From Sinosporangium siamense (GTDB taxonomy: Bacteria; Actinomycetota; Actinomycetes; Streptosporangiales; Streptosporangiaceae), in the NCBI RefSeq assembly GCF_016863435.1, contig NZ_BOOW01000020.1, positions 124,001 to 188,000 on the forward strand: a stretch of 64,000 bases of DNA. Direction: 5' to 3'. The number at the start of each line of letters is the position of its first letter. The first letter of the stretch is position 1. Position numbers and translations under genes: made by a program. The notes beneath the pieces are model-generated. The model saw nothing but the letters and a program-made list of their open reading frames with translations, did no database searches and was not told where the DNA came from. This document shows, piece by piece, positions 23,832 to 32,492 of the stretch.

Positions 23832-26789
23832 TCAGGCCGGGTCGAAGATGTGCTCGACCAGGCGGGCCGTGGCCTTGCCGTCGTCCTTGGGGGCGTATGT
23901 CGCGCGGAAGCCCGCGTAGCGATCGGCGTGCTTGGGGGTGAGGGCGTCGATGTCCCGGACGGCGTCGACGGCCTGGGCGGCGGTGGCGGCCACGGGGCCG
24001 GGGGCCTGGTCCTTCAGGTCGAGGTAGAGGCCGCGCCTGGTGGCGTAGCGGTCCAGATCGTAGGCGAAGGTGACGACCGGGCGGCCCGTGGCGACGAAGT
24101 CGAACATGGCCGAGGAGTAGTCGGTGACCAGGACATCGGCCACCAAGAACAAGTCAGTGATATCCGGATAAGTCGTGACGTCGGTGACGAAGTCGTCCTG
24201 ACGGGTGATGCCCGGAACGGGGGTCGCGCCCGGCTTGGGGAAGGTGGGGACGACCGGGATCGCCTGCATCGGATGGGCACGCACCAGCAGGTGATGGTCG
24301 GCGCCCAGAACCTTCCTGGCGAGCTTGAGGTCGAGCTTCACCGTGCTGTTCTTGCGGTCATAGTCCCGCCACGTCGGTGCGTAGAGCACGATCTTCCGAC
24401 CGGCGGGCACCCCGAGTCTGCGCCGGATTCTCTCCGCGAGCTCGTCGCGACCTTCGAGAGCGAGCACGTCGTTGCGGGGCAGCCCGCTCTCCAGCACCTC
24501 GCCCTGATAGCCGAAGGCGCGGCGCAACACCGAGGTGGCCCAGGGGCTCTGCGTGACCAGCAGGTCCCAGCCCCGCACGTCGGCCGCCTGGCGATACCAC
24601 ACGGGCGGCTTGGGGTCCCGGGACATGTGCGGCAGGTCGTTGCCGATGTGCTTGGCCGGCGTGCCGTTCCACACCTGCACGACCTTCTGGTCGTCGCGGG
24701 CCTTGAACCACTGCGGCAGCAGCCCGTTGGCCACCACGAACCGCGCCCTGGCGAGGGCGGCGTAGTGCTCCCGCCCCCCGGCGCGCACCACGGTGGGGAC
24801 GACGCCCTGGCCGAGGCCGAGTTCGGCGGAGCCCGGCGGGACGAAGGCGCCGTCCTTGACGACCCAGATGTGCTCCCGGTCGTCGCCACGGCGCAGCCGC
24901 TCCTCGTAGACCGCGCGCACGCTGTCGGCGTAGTGCCGCCCGTCGTTGACGACGTAGACCGTGGCCTCGCGCAGCGGCGCGGAACGCTCGGCGGGATATA
25001 CCGAGCGCCGCAGGGCGAACAGCCCTCCCGCGCCCTTCTCGTCGGCGGGCTTGTCCTCGGCCACCGCCAGCACCGGGATGTCGAACCGGGTGGAGACCAG
25101 GCGATACTCGCGGCCGTTCACCACACGCGGCTCCTCGTCCAGCGAGGGCAGCAGGTCGTGGGCGACGCGCACCGGCACAACCTCTCCTGCGGGGTGGCGG
25201 ACCGTGAGAGCCCAGTTGCCCGACGCCAGCGGCACCGTCTCGCCGAACCTCGGCATCGCGGCCGGGGAGAGGACCGCGGTGAACCGGTCCCCGTCCCGCT
25301 CGATCGGCACCTCGTAGCTGAGCCCGGTGCGGCTGCGCAGCGTCAAAGAACGCGGCCCCGCGTCCGGGTCGGGGTAGGAGCCGCTGAGTGTGAGGCGGGC
25401 GGAGCCGTTCCACTCCACGGAGGTGATCACTGGGCGCACGCGGTGCGCGGACACCACGACCCGGTCGCGGCGGTCGGCGAGTACGGTGACCTCACGGTCG
25501 CCTTCGAGCAGACGCGTCTCCGCGGCCCGGCCGAGCATGACGGGGGCCGCCGGGTCGCCCTTGGGCTCGATCCACAGGCGGCGGCCGTCCTTCTCGGCGA
25601 GGAGCGAGGCCACGGCGAGGGACACGACGACGTTGGTGCCGCCCTCGGCGGGGCTGAAGTCGGCCGACATGCGGTGGCCGCCGAGGCGGGCGTGGCCGCG
25701 GGCGATCGTGCGGCCGGGGAGGAAGACGGTGAGTTCGAGCCGCTCGTCCACCAGGCGCACCGAAGACAACTCGGCGCGGGTCGGCTGGAGCACCACCTGG
25801 ACGGCGCGGTCTGAGGTCCACACCGGGCGCACCCAGCGGTTGGCGCCGAGTTCGAGGCCCGTGGGACGTTCCGTACGGCCCGGCACGGGACCGCGGAGCA
25901 GGCCGGTGGCTCTGGCCGCGCGGCTCCAGATGACGATCTCGGCGCGCCACGTGGTGGTGTCGCGGACCACGGGCCGGCGGCGCAGCAGCCGCCGCCCGCC
26001 GCGCACCAGGGCGCGCACAGCGGCCCGCCAGCGAAGCGCTCCCGGGCGGAGCTCCGCGGTGAAGCCGGACCAGTCGTAGTTGCAGCCGAGCTCCCGCGCG
26101 CCGTGGGTGGCCTCTGGCCGGTGGATCCTGCGGGTGCGCAGCCGCACGGGGGGCAGCCAGCGCGGGCCGCGCAGCACGACGGTGGCGCGGTTGAAGCGCC
26201 TGCCGCGTACGGAGAGTCCGGCGAGGTAGGCGTGTCCCGTGATGCGCAGGCGGCCGTTCACCCAGGAGATGTCGTCGATCTGGGTGATCGGCACGAGGTC
26301 GGCGGCGCGGAGGCGGTAGAGGCTCTTCGGGAGCTGGTCCTGGAAGGGGAGGTCGGCATACCAGCGCAGGCCGTGCCGTACGCGCCGCTGGGGCTCGGCG
26401 GCGGCGGTGACGAGCTCCAGGAGCATGTCGCCGTCGACGAGCGCGGCCTCGGGGCGGGTCTCGACGAGGTGGTAGGCGAGGCGGCGTTCCACCGGCAGGT
26501 CGAGCTTGACCTTGGGGTCGACGGTCGCGAGGTAGGGCTTGAGGTGGCCGAGGAACTCGCGGCGGCGGGCGGGTCCGCGCTTGACCGCCGTGTCGAAGCG
26601 CGTGCCGAGGGGGCCGCCGAGCACCTGGCTGTCGAAGGTCTTACGCTCGGCGGGGGGAAGGCCGCCGGCGCGCACGATCTTCATGATCTCGTCGAGGGGC
26701 TCGCCCCTGTCGCAGAGATCCTGGACAGCCCGCAGGCGGTCGGCGGCGAGGTCACCGCTGGACTGCGTTGCTGTGACGCCGGTGGCCAT
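23832..26789 (-). CDS. CDP-glycerol glycerophosphotransferase family protein (teichoic-acid type)
   Basis: 985 aa from ATG 26789. The C-terminal third (about 610-985) is a TagB/TagF-type glycerophosphotransferase: KVVQVWNGTPAKHIG, ESGLPRNDVL, LYAPTWRDY, LLVRAHPMQ and DVLVTDYSSAMFDF. It would transfer glycerol-phosphate or a related polyol-phosphate at the cytoplasmic membrane face. The N-terminal 600 residues hold an alpha-helical segment and beta-rich repeats that I cannot assign. An annotated start at 26846 would add 19 residues without a better ribosome-binding site. Confidence 0.88.
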   Translation of the reverse strand: MATGVTATQSSGDLAADRLRAVQDLCDRGEPLDEIMKIVRAGGLPPAERKTFDSQVLGGPLGTRFDTAVKRGPARRREFLGHLKPYLATVDPKVKLDLPVERRLAYHLVETRPEAALVDGDMLLELVTAAAEPQRRVRHGLRWYADLPFQDQLPKSLYRLRAADLVPITQIDDISWVNGRLRITGHAYLAGLSVRGRRFNRATVVLRGPRWLPPVRLRTRRIHRPEATHGARELGCNYDWSGFTAELRPGALRWRAAVRALVRGGRRLLRRRPVVRDTTTWRAEIVIWSRAARATGLLRGPVPGRTERPTGLELGANRWVRPVWTSDRAVQVVLQPTRAELSSVRLVDERLELTVFLPGRTIARGHARLGGHRMSADFSPAEGGTNVVVSLAVASLLAEKDGRRLWIEPKGDPAAPVMLGRAAETRLLEGDREVTVLADRRDRVVVSAHRVRPVITSVEWNGSARLTLSGSYPDPDAGPRSLTLRSRTGLSYEVPIERDGDRFTAVLSPAAMPRFGETVPLASGNWALTVRHPAGEVVPVRVAHDLLPSLDEEPRVVNGREYRLVSTRFDIPVLAVAEDKPADEKGAGGLFALRRSVYPAERSAPLREATVYVVNDGRHYADSVRAVYEERLRRGDDREHIWVVKDGAFVPPGSAELGLGQGVVPTVVRAGGREHYAALARARFVVANGLLPQWFKARDDQKVVQVWNGTPAKHIGNDLPHMSRDPKPPVWYRQAADVRGWDLLVTQSPWATSVLRRAFGYQGEVLESGLPRNDVLALEGRDELAERIRRRLGVPAGRKIVLYAPTWRDYDRKNSTVKLDLKLARKVLGADHHLLVRAHPMQAIPVVPTFPKPGATPVPGITRQDDFVTDVTTYPDITDLFLVADVLVTDYSSAMFDFVATGRPVVTFAYDLDRYATRRGLYLDLKDQAPGPVAATAAQAVDAVRDIDALTPKHADRYAGFRATYAPKDDGKATARLVEHIFDPA

Positions 26790-27091
26790 GAGACGGCACC
26801 GCCTTTCGGGACAGGTCGCGGGCCCCAGAGCATTGGTTGCGAGCATCCTTCACCCGTGTCGCGGGTCTGCCCCGGAAGCCGTGACCGCCAGGTGCGCGGA
26901 ACCTGAGCGGGGACGCCGGAGCCGGCGACGCCGAAAAGGCGACCAAAGGGGGGCACCCTCATCCGGACCCGCGGTGTGGGATGAAGAAGGCTTGCTGTCT
27001 CGGCCAATGGTAATGCGCACCACAGGGGGAGCAATCGCCCATCTGACACCGAGAGTGCGTACGCCCTGGTCAGCGGTCGATGATAGGAAAT
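26790..27091. other. Intergenic leader region of the glycerophosphotransferase gene
   Basis: The minus strand holds several short GC-rich hairpins (for example around 26920-26945) but no clear promoter or recognised riboswitch. No gene is seen. Confidence 0.4.
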
Positions 27092-27391
27092 TTAGAGGGT
27101 TGTTCCATCCCAGCGCGCCTGCCGCATATCCGCTCTTTGACCACGGAGCGGAGTCCCTTCGTCACGCCACATCACCAAACACTCGGCCTCGTGCCCCTGC
27201 ACCGGCAGTCCGCTCGCCCGCACCACACGCCACCATGGCACTCCCCCGCCCCAATGGGACATCACGCGTCCCACCTGCCGGGGGCCACCCTCGCCGAGAT
27301 ATTCGGCTATGTCTCCATATGTCATGACCAGACCGGGCGGGATACGTTCCACCAGATCAAGCACACGTTCGGCGAAGGGTGTGGGCTCCAT
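27092..27391 (-). CDS. MGMT-family alkyltransferase-like protein (no catalytic Cys)
   Basis: 99 aa, the length of the DNA-binding domain of O6-alkylguanine-DNA alkyltransferases. The helix-turn-helix and arginine finger region (PRQVGRVMSHW) are present. Where active enzymes have PCHR this protein has PWWRVV, so the acceptor Cys is Trp. It therefore belongs with alkyltransferase-like proteins, which bind O6-alkylguanine and hand the lesion to nucleotide excision repair. ATG 27391 has GGGG four bases upstream; it lies 12 bp after the previous gene's stop. Confidence 0.87.
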   Translation of the reverse strand: MEPTPFAERVLDLVERIPPGLVMTYGDIAEYLGEGGPRQVGRVMSHWGGGVPWWRVVRASGLPVQGHEAECLVMWRDEGTPLRGQRADMRQARWDGTTL

Positions 27392-27403
27392 GCGACCCCC
27401 GGG

Positions 27404-27775
27404 TCAGACGTTCGGCCAGGCCGTAGGACCTTCGCCGAGGATCTCATCCAGTTTGCCGAGCGCGAACACCGAATTCCCGCTGACCTGCTCCACAATGCCG
27501 TCGCGGACCACGTAGAGCTCGCCGTCCTCCCCCGTCAGGCGCCCTCCGAGGGCCTTGGCCAGCCGCGCGAGCTGGGCGACCTGCCAGTCCGACCCCGGCT
27601 GCCCGCGGAGCGCGCCGTTCCAGCTTCCCACCACGTGGGCGGCCTGGCCGTGGCGCGCCACGACCTCGCCCGCCTCCGCCGACCCGTGCAGCTCGAAGCC
27701 AACCGCCAAGACCGCACCGGCGAGCTCGGCGTAGGGGAGCGGAGACTCACGCTCCACCCGCAACTCGTAACCCAT
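27404..27775 (-). CDS. Conserved-looking protein of unknown function upstream of the ATL gene
   Basis: 123 aa from ATG 27775. No signal or membrane segment. The sequence (GYELRVERESPLPYAELAGA... VVGSWNGALRGQPGSDW...) suggests a small alpha/beta fold. It forms a two-gene unit with the alkyltransferase-like gene. The 289 bp between it and the mycosin gene hold no further gene. I do not recognise a family. Confidence 0.7.
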   Translation of the reverse strand: MGYELRVERESPLPYAELAGAVLAVGFELHGSAEAGEVVARHGQAAHVVGSWNGALRGQPGSDWQVAQLARLAKALGGRLTGEDGELYVVRDGIVEQVSGNSVFALGKLDEILGEGPTAWPNV

Positions 27776-28064
27776 GAGGCGCGACCTTAGCGAAGGTTTG
27801 CCGGTGCCGATGCCGGGAAAGGATGAGGATTTTGACCATTGTCCGAACTTGAGGTTGTTCACCCGTTCCGGGACTTGGGTCGGCTATGTGCCTGACATGC
27901 TCGGAATGCGCGGCGCAGCGACATGCACGGCGGATACCCCACGTCCGAAAAGTCACCAAAACCGCATCCGAATCGTGATCAACTCGTCCGGCATGCAAGG
28001 CCGTTCTCATGCCTTCCTGTACTGCGGAGCCAGGCGACCGTGACGTCGGCCGCTGTGCCGGGCT

Positions 28065-29252
28065 CTAGGTCGGGCCGGAGGTGTGCTCGGAGCGGCGGGT
28101 GAGCACGACGATCACGCCGGTGAAGGTCAGGAGCCCGGCCAGGATGCCCGAGATGTACAACCACATCTTCACCGGGTCGGGCCCCGGCGCCCCGACAGCC
28201 TGGGGAGGGCCGCCGCCGAAGTGAGTGGTGCCGGGGACGTCGGTGGAGGTGCGATAGCCGGAGAGTTCCCCGGCCTTGGCGAGCACCGCGGCGGCGTCGA
28301 CGGTGCCGAAGCCGACGCGGTCGTCGTAGCCGCGATCGGGGCGATTGTGGGTTCCGGTGGCCATGGCGCGCGCGACGAGTTCGGGGCGCAGCTTCGGGTG
28401 GCGGGACTTCACCAGGGCGGCCACACCGGCGACGAGTGCGGCCGAGGCGCTCGTGCCGCGGGCTGTGCCGTACTTTCCGCCGGGGACGGCTATGGGGACG
28501 TCCACGCCGGGGGCGGCGACGAGGACGGACAGGTTGCTTGTCGCGAAGGGCGCGGGGAGGCCGTCGCGGCCGACGGAGCCGACGCCGATGACGCCGGTGT
28601 AGCCCGCGGGGTAGCTCCAGATGGAGCTGTGGGGGGTGTCGGCGCGGCCGGGTTTGCCGTCGTTGCCGACGGCGGCCACGACGACGGCGCCTTTGGTGAG
28701 GGCGTGGGAGAGCGCCTCGCGTTCGGACCTGTGGGGGGTGTAGACGCCGATGGACAGGTTGATGACCTGGGCGCCGTGGTCGGCGGCGTAGCGGATGGCG
28801 CGGGCGAGCGGGCTGTCGCGGCGGCCGGGTTCGTCGCGCAGGTTGCCGGGCCGGTCGGGGGCGTCCTGGGTCAGCCGCAGGGAGAGCACGCGGGCTTCGG
28901 GCGCGGTGCCGACGATGCCGCCCCCGGCGCCGGTGCCGGCGATGAGGGAGGCCATGGCGGTGCCGTGCTGCCCCGGAGGGACGGCGGTGCGTTCGACCAC
29001 CTGGCTGACCATGTTGGGGCCGCTGACGACCTTGCCCTTGAGCTCGCGCACGTTGGGGTCGACGCCGCTGTCGATGACGGCGACGGTGACGCCGGCACCT
29101 TTGGTGACGGCCCAGGCGCGCTCCATGTTGAGGGCGGACAGGACCCAGCGCTGGCGTTCGCGTATGGAGGGGGTGGGGGCGGCGGCGCCGGTGAGGGTGA
29201 CGGCGGCGCACAGGGCCGCGACGGCGGTGAGGGCGGGGCGCACGGTCAGCAT
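28065..29252 (-). CDS. Mycosin-type S8 serine protease, copy 1
   Basis: 395 aa from ATG 29252 (AGGGA five bases upstream). It has a signal peptide, a subtilisin triad Asp61 (VIDSGVD), His96 (GQHGTAMASL) and Ser268 (GTSASAALVAG), and a C-terminal membrane helix (about 362-385) with an RRSEH tail. This is the mycosin (MycP) layout, in which the protease faces outward and is linked to type VII secretion. The start overlaps the stop of the anchored-protein gene (7 bp). No ESX/EccC gene lies nearby. Confidence 0.9.
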   Translation of the reverse strand: MLTVRPALTAVAALCAAVTLTGAAAPTPSIRERQRWVLSALNMERAWAVTKGAGVTVAVIDSGVDPNVRELKGKVVSGPNMVSQVVERTAVPPGQHGTAMASLIAGTGAGGGIVGTAPEARVLSLRLTQDAPDRPGNLRDEPGRRDSPLARAIRYAADHGAQVINLSIGVYTPHRSEREALSHALTKGAVVVAAVGNDGKPGRADTPHSSIWSYPAGYTGVIGVGSVGRDGLPAPFATSNLSVLVAAPGVDVPIAVPGGKYGTARGTSASAALVAGVAALVKSRHPKLRPELVARAMATGTHNRPDRGYDDRVGFGTVDAAAVLAKAGELSGYRTSTDVPGTTHFGGGPPQAVGAPGPDPVKMWLYISGILAGLLTFTGVIVVLTRRSEHTSGPT

Positions 29253-30220
29253 TCGTTTCCCTGGGTGCAGCGTGGGACGTCCGGTGGCTGCCCGAGGGAG
29301 CGGGCGATGCGCGCGGCGACCGATTGGGCCGTGGGCCAGAGTTCGCTGTGGAGCGATTCGTGGGGCGGGACGGCTTCGCGGGTGCGCCCGTCGGTGTATC
29401 CGGCGGTGGAGAACACGAGGTACGGCCCGGCCCCGACCCACCCGGTGCGTTGCCGCTGGGCGGCGCCGAAGAGGTCGGCCACGGTGCCGGGGAAGGCCAC
29501 GGGCCGCACGCCGACGCGGTCGTCGACGGGCAGGAGGGCCGAGGCGGAGGTCCTGGCCTCCTCGTCCTCCATGACGGCCACGCCGACCGTCATGACGAAC
29601 GTGCCGCTTTGGTCGACGTAGGTGGCGCGCAGCATCGTGCGGCATCCGTGCTCTTCGAAGGCGGTCGCCACTTGCGGGTCGACCGCGTTGGTGCAGGCGG
29701 TCTCGGGGGCGATGCCGATCCGGCGGGCGTATTGCTGGGCGCGTTCGAGGCCGATGTATTCGACCTCCTCGGGGAAGACGAGTGCCGCGGGCCAGGCGCG
29801 CCAGCGGCGGGCGATGTCCTGCCTGACATATTCCTCACGTTCGGCGGAGGTGAGGGGCCTGGCGCGGGACTCGGCGATGCCGCCCACCAGCCCGAGCAGC
29901 ACGTTGCTTGCGGCGACGGCCAGGATGGTGCCCATCAGCAGCAGGAACGCCGTCCGGAGCCGGATGCCGCGTTCCAGCTCCCGCCGGGCGGCGAGCACGT
30001 GGTCGTTCTGGCTTTTGCCGTATGGCTTGCCGCCGTAAGCCGGCCTTGTGAGCGGGCGGCCGGTGCCTGTGCCGGGGCGGCGGGTGAGAGGGGCGGCAGG
30101 CCAGGATTTAACCGACGCTTTACGGCTTGCTGGGCGCGTGCGGCGCGGCGGATCCCCCTGGGGCGCCGGAGCGAACTCCGGGCGTCCGTCAGGTTCGTCC
30201 GGCCTCCCGTGCTGTGACAT
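29246..30220 (-). CDS. Single-pass membrane protein paired with mycosin, copy 1
   Basis: 324 aa from ATG 30220. A Pro/Arg-rich cytoplasmic N-terminus of about 90 residues precedes one membrane helix (about 92-115). The extracytoplasmic domain contains RRWRAWPAALVFPE, a conserved-looking IGIAPETAC, and three or more cysteines. It is a paralogue of 31604-32344 (same WPA..FPE and GI.P.T.C motifs, two-Cys spacing). Function unknown; its fixed position before a mycosin gene suggests they work together. Confidence 0.78.
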   Translation of the reverse strand: MSQHGRPDEPDGRPEFAPAPQGDPPRRTRPASRKASVKSWPAAPLTRRPGTGTGRPLTRPAYGGKPYGKSQNDHVLAARRELERGIRLRTAFLLLMGTILAVAASNVLLGLVGGIAESRARPLTSAEREEYVRQDIARRWRAWPAALVFPEEVEYIGLERAQQYARRIGIAPETACTNAVDPQVATAFEEHGCRTMLRATYVDQSGTFVMTVGVAVMEDEEARTSASALLPVDDRVGVRPVAFPGTVADLFGAAQRQRTGWVGAGPYLVFSTAGYTDGRTREAVPPHESLHSELWPTAQSVAARIARSLGQPPDVPRCTQGNEC

Positions 30221-30287
30221 GTCCTCAATGCTCCATGGGCGAGCTGGCACCCCATCTTGTCGCTGTCATCCCCTGAAGTGGCCTTTC

Positions 30288-31571
30288 CTACTCACCGCCC
30301 CCTGGGTGGGCGGATGCGAAGTACGTGATCGACTCCGGAGGATGGCGCCGCGCCCTGCCGACCAGAACCGCCATCACTCCCACCGAGACGAGGGCCGCCA
30401 CGGCGGCGACCACGGCGACACCACCGTAGATCGTGATCCGGCCGCTGTCGCGGCGCACCACCACAACCGGCCCGCGCGGCGCGCGGGCCGCCGGGCTTCC
30501 CCGTCCGGGGCGAAGGGATTTGCCGGGATCGTGAGCGCGGGCGCCCACCGCCGTGAAGCTGTGCCGGGCGATGCGGCCCGCCTCGGCGAGCGCGCGGTCG
30601 GCGTTGACCACGCCGAAGCCCAGATCGGTGTCGTAGCCCCCGGAGGGGCGCCGGGTGGCGCCCGCCGTGAGCGCCTGGATCACCAGGGCGGGGGGCAGAT
30701 CGGGGTGCTTGGCCCGGATCAGCGCGGCCACGCCCGAGACGAGCGCGGTCGCCTGGGAGGTGCCTTTCCCCACCCAGTACTCGTCGCCCGGCCCGGCGCC
30801 GAGGATGTCGACACCGGGGGCGGCCAGCAGGACCGAGGGGTTCCAGTTCGAGAACGACGCGCGGCGCAGTCCCTGATCGGCGGCGGCGACCGAGACGACG
30901 CCGGGGAAGGCCGCCGGATAGGAGTAGGGCGCGAATCCCGCGCCGCCGGGGTCGACCGCCCCCTCGTTGCCCGCCGCGGCGACCAGTACGGTGCCCTTGG
31001 AGATCGCGTAGCGGATGGCCGAGCGCTCCTCCTCGGTCGCGAGCTCCTTGGAGATGGACATGTTGATCACGTCGGCGCCCCGGTCGACGGCGTAGCGGAT
31101 GCCTTTGGCGACGACGTTCTCGAAGCGGGCCTCGGTGTTGAAGTCGCGGAACCCGGGCTCCTCGTCCTCCAGGATCACCCGCACCGACAGCACCTTCGCC
31201 CGCGGCGCGACCCCGATCACCCCGGACAGCCCGCCGGGTCCGTGCCCATGCCCGGCGATCAGGGACGCCATGTAGGTGCCGTGGAGTTGCCGGGGCGGGA
31301 TGCCTGGCGGGTTCGCCCCTTCGGTGAAGTCCCTGCCGACGATCACCGAGCCCTCAAGGTCGCGGTGGCCGGGGTCGACGCCGGAGTCCAGCACGGCGAC
31401 CATGACGCCCTCGCCTTTGGTGACGCGCCACGCCTCCGGCAGGTCGAGCGTGTCGAGCACCCGGGCCTGGCCGCCCCTGACGCCGTCGTTGTCCGTGCGC
31501 GCCCACGCGGCCAGAGCGGCGGGGCCGAGCACGACGGGCCCGGCGGCCAGGCCGACGGCGGTCAGGCGCAT
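30288..31571 (-). CDS. Mycosin-type S8 serine protease, copy 2
   Basis: 427 aa from ATG 31571 (GGAAG six bases upstream). It has a signal peptide, the triad Asp62 (VLDSGVD), His97 (RQLHGTYMASL) and Ser272 (GKGTSQATALVSG), and a C-terminal membrane helix (about 385-410). It is the second member of a tandem pair, 33 bp after its own anchored partner. The long in-frame upstream extension to 32054 overlaps the partner gene and is rejected. Confidence 0.9.
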   Translation of the reverse strand: MRLTAVGLAAGPVVLGPAALAAWARTDNDGVRGGQARVLDTLDLPEAWRVTKGEGVMVAVLDSGVDPGHRDLEGSVIVGRDFTEGANPPGIPPRQLHGTYMASLIAGHGHGPGGLSGVIGVAPRAKVLSVRVILEDEEPGFRDFNTEARFENVVAKGIRYAVDRGADVINMSISKELATEEERSAIRYAISKGTVLVAAAGNEGAVDPGGAGFAPYSYPAAFPGVVSVAAADQGLRRASFSNWNPSVLLAAPGVDILGAGPGDEYWVGKGTSQATALVSGVAALIRAKHPDLPPALVIQALTAGATRRPSGGYDTDLGFGVVNADRALAEAGRIARHSFTAVGARAHDPGKSLRPGRGSPAARAPRGPVVVVRRDSGRITIYGGVAVVAAVAALVSVGVMAVLVGRARRHPPESITYFASAHPGGGE

Positions 31572-31603
31572 GAGGAGCTTCCGTGCGCGCCCCGGCCTGC
31601 CGC

Positions 31604-32344
31604 TCAGCAACGCCACTCCCGGGCCTCGCCGCAGTCGGGCATCTGCGGCCGGCTCAGGACGGCCAGCACCCGCTCCCCCAGATCCGGGGCGAACGCAAAC
31701 ATGCCCGGCCGCTGCTGCCCCACCGCTCTGGCGGGGCGCCCGTCGATCTGCCCCGCCGTCGTCAGCACGACGTACGGCCCGGCCTGCCGTACAGATCCCG
31801 CCTGGCGGCCTTGGGAGGTGAAGCGGTCGCTCACGGTGCCGGGAAACGCCAGGGCCCGCAGGCCCGGGGAAGGTTTGCCGGAGTGCGGGAGCGCGGCTCT
31901 GGCCCGGACGGCGGCATGCTCGTTGGGGAAGGCCACCACGCCGACGGTGACGAGGACGCCTTGGAGGGCGTCGAGGTAGGTCGCGCGCAGCACACCTTGG
32001 CATCCGGCCTTCGCGAGGGCCGTGCGGAGGGCACGATCCAAGGCGGACGCGCATCTGGTGTCAGGAGATATGCCGACCCGGGCTGCCTGCTCCTCTCCGC
32101 CCTGTTCGGCGGAGTAGGCGAGGGTCTCAGGGAAGATGCGCCCGGCGGGCCAGACCCACCATCGGCGCGCCACCTCCTCGGCGGAGGCGCGGCGCAGTTC
32201 GTCGGTGCTGGGGCCCCTGGTCAACTCGGTCCCAGCCGCTCCCGCGGCCACCCCGGCGACGACCGCGCAGATCAATGTCAGCGCCGACGCCACGACGAGG
32301 GCCGGCCAGACCGGGCGCGCACTCCGGCCAGGGACATCAGTCAC
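31604..32344 (-). CDS. Single-pass membrane protein paired with mycosin, copy 2
   Basis: 246 aa from GTG 32344. A short cytoplasmic tail and a membrane helix (about 14-36) precede an extracytoplasmic domain with RRWWVWPAGRIFPE, VGISPDTRC and AFPGTVSDRF. It lacks the long proline-rich N-terminus of copy 1 but otherwise aligns along its length. Cysteines recur near the same spacing, suggesting disulfides. Function unknown. Confidence 0.78.
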   Translation of the reverse strand: MTDVPGRSARPVWPALVVASALTLICAVVAGVAAGAAGTELTRGPSTDELRRASAEEVARRWWVWPAGRIFPETLAYSAEQGGEEQAARVGISPDTRCASALDRALRTALAKAGCQGVLRATYLDALQGVLVTVGVVAFPNEHAAVRARAALPHSGKPSPGLRALAFPGTVSDRFTSQGRQAGSVRQAGPYVVLTTAGQIDGRPARAVGQQRPGMFAFAPDLGERVLAVLSRPQMPDCGEAREWRC

Positions 32345-32440
32345 GGCTCGACTTTAATGCTGAAGACCGGGTAACAGCCGCACTTCTCCGCCATACCGCC
32401 ACGGCTTCGGCAATCCGGAAGGTGACCGGCGCGTACGGCG

Positions 32441-32470
32441 ACGCCCCGCCGACCTGAGCCGGCGGGGCGT
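32441..32470 (-). terminator. Hairpin terminator after moeZ
   Basis: An 11-bp perfect stem (ACGCCCCGCCG) with an 8-nt loop lies 22 bp beyond the moeZ stop. Confidence 0.75.
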
Positions 32471-32492
32471 GCAATCGTCGATATGCCGGACC

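Noticed and set aside
26800-26985. Possible c-di-AMP (ydaO-type) riboswitch before the glycerophosphotransferase gene
   Set aside because: Short GC hairpins and a GGGTGAAG are present, but the conserved 3' element and order of the ydaO motif are missing. Covariance-model search would settle it.
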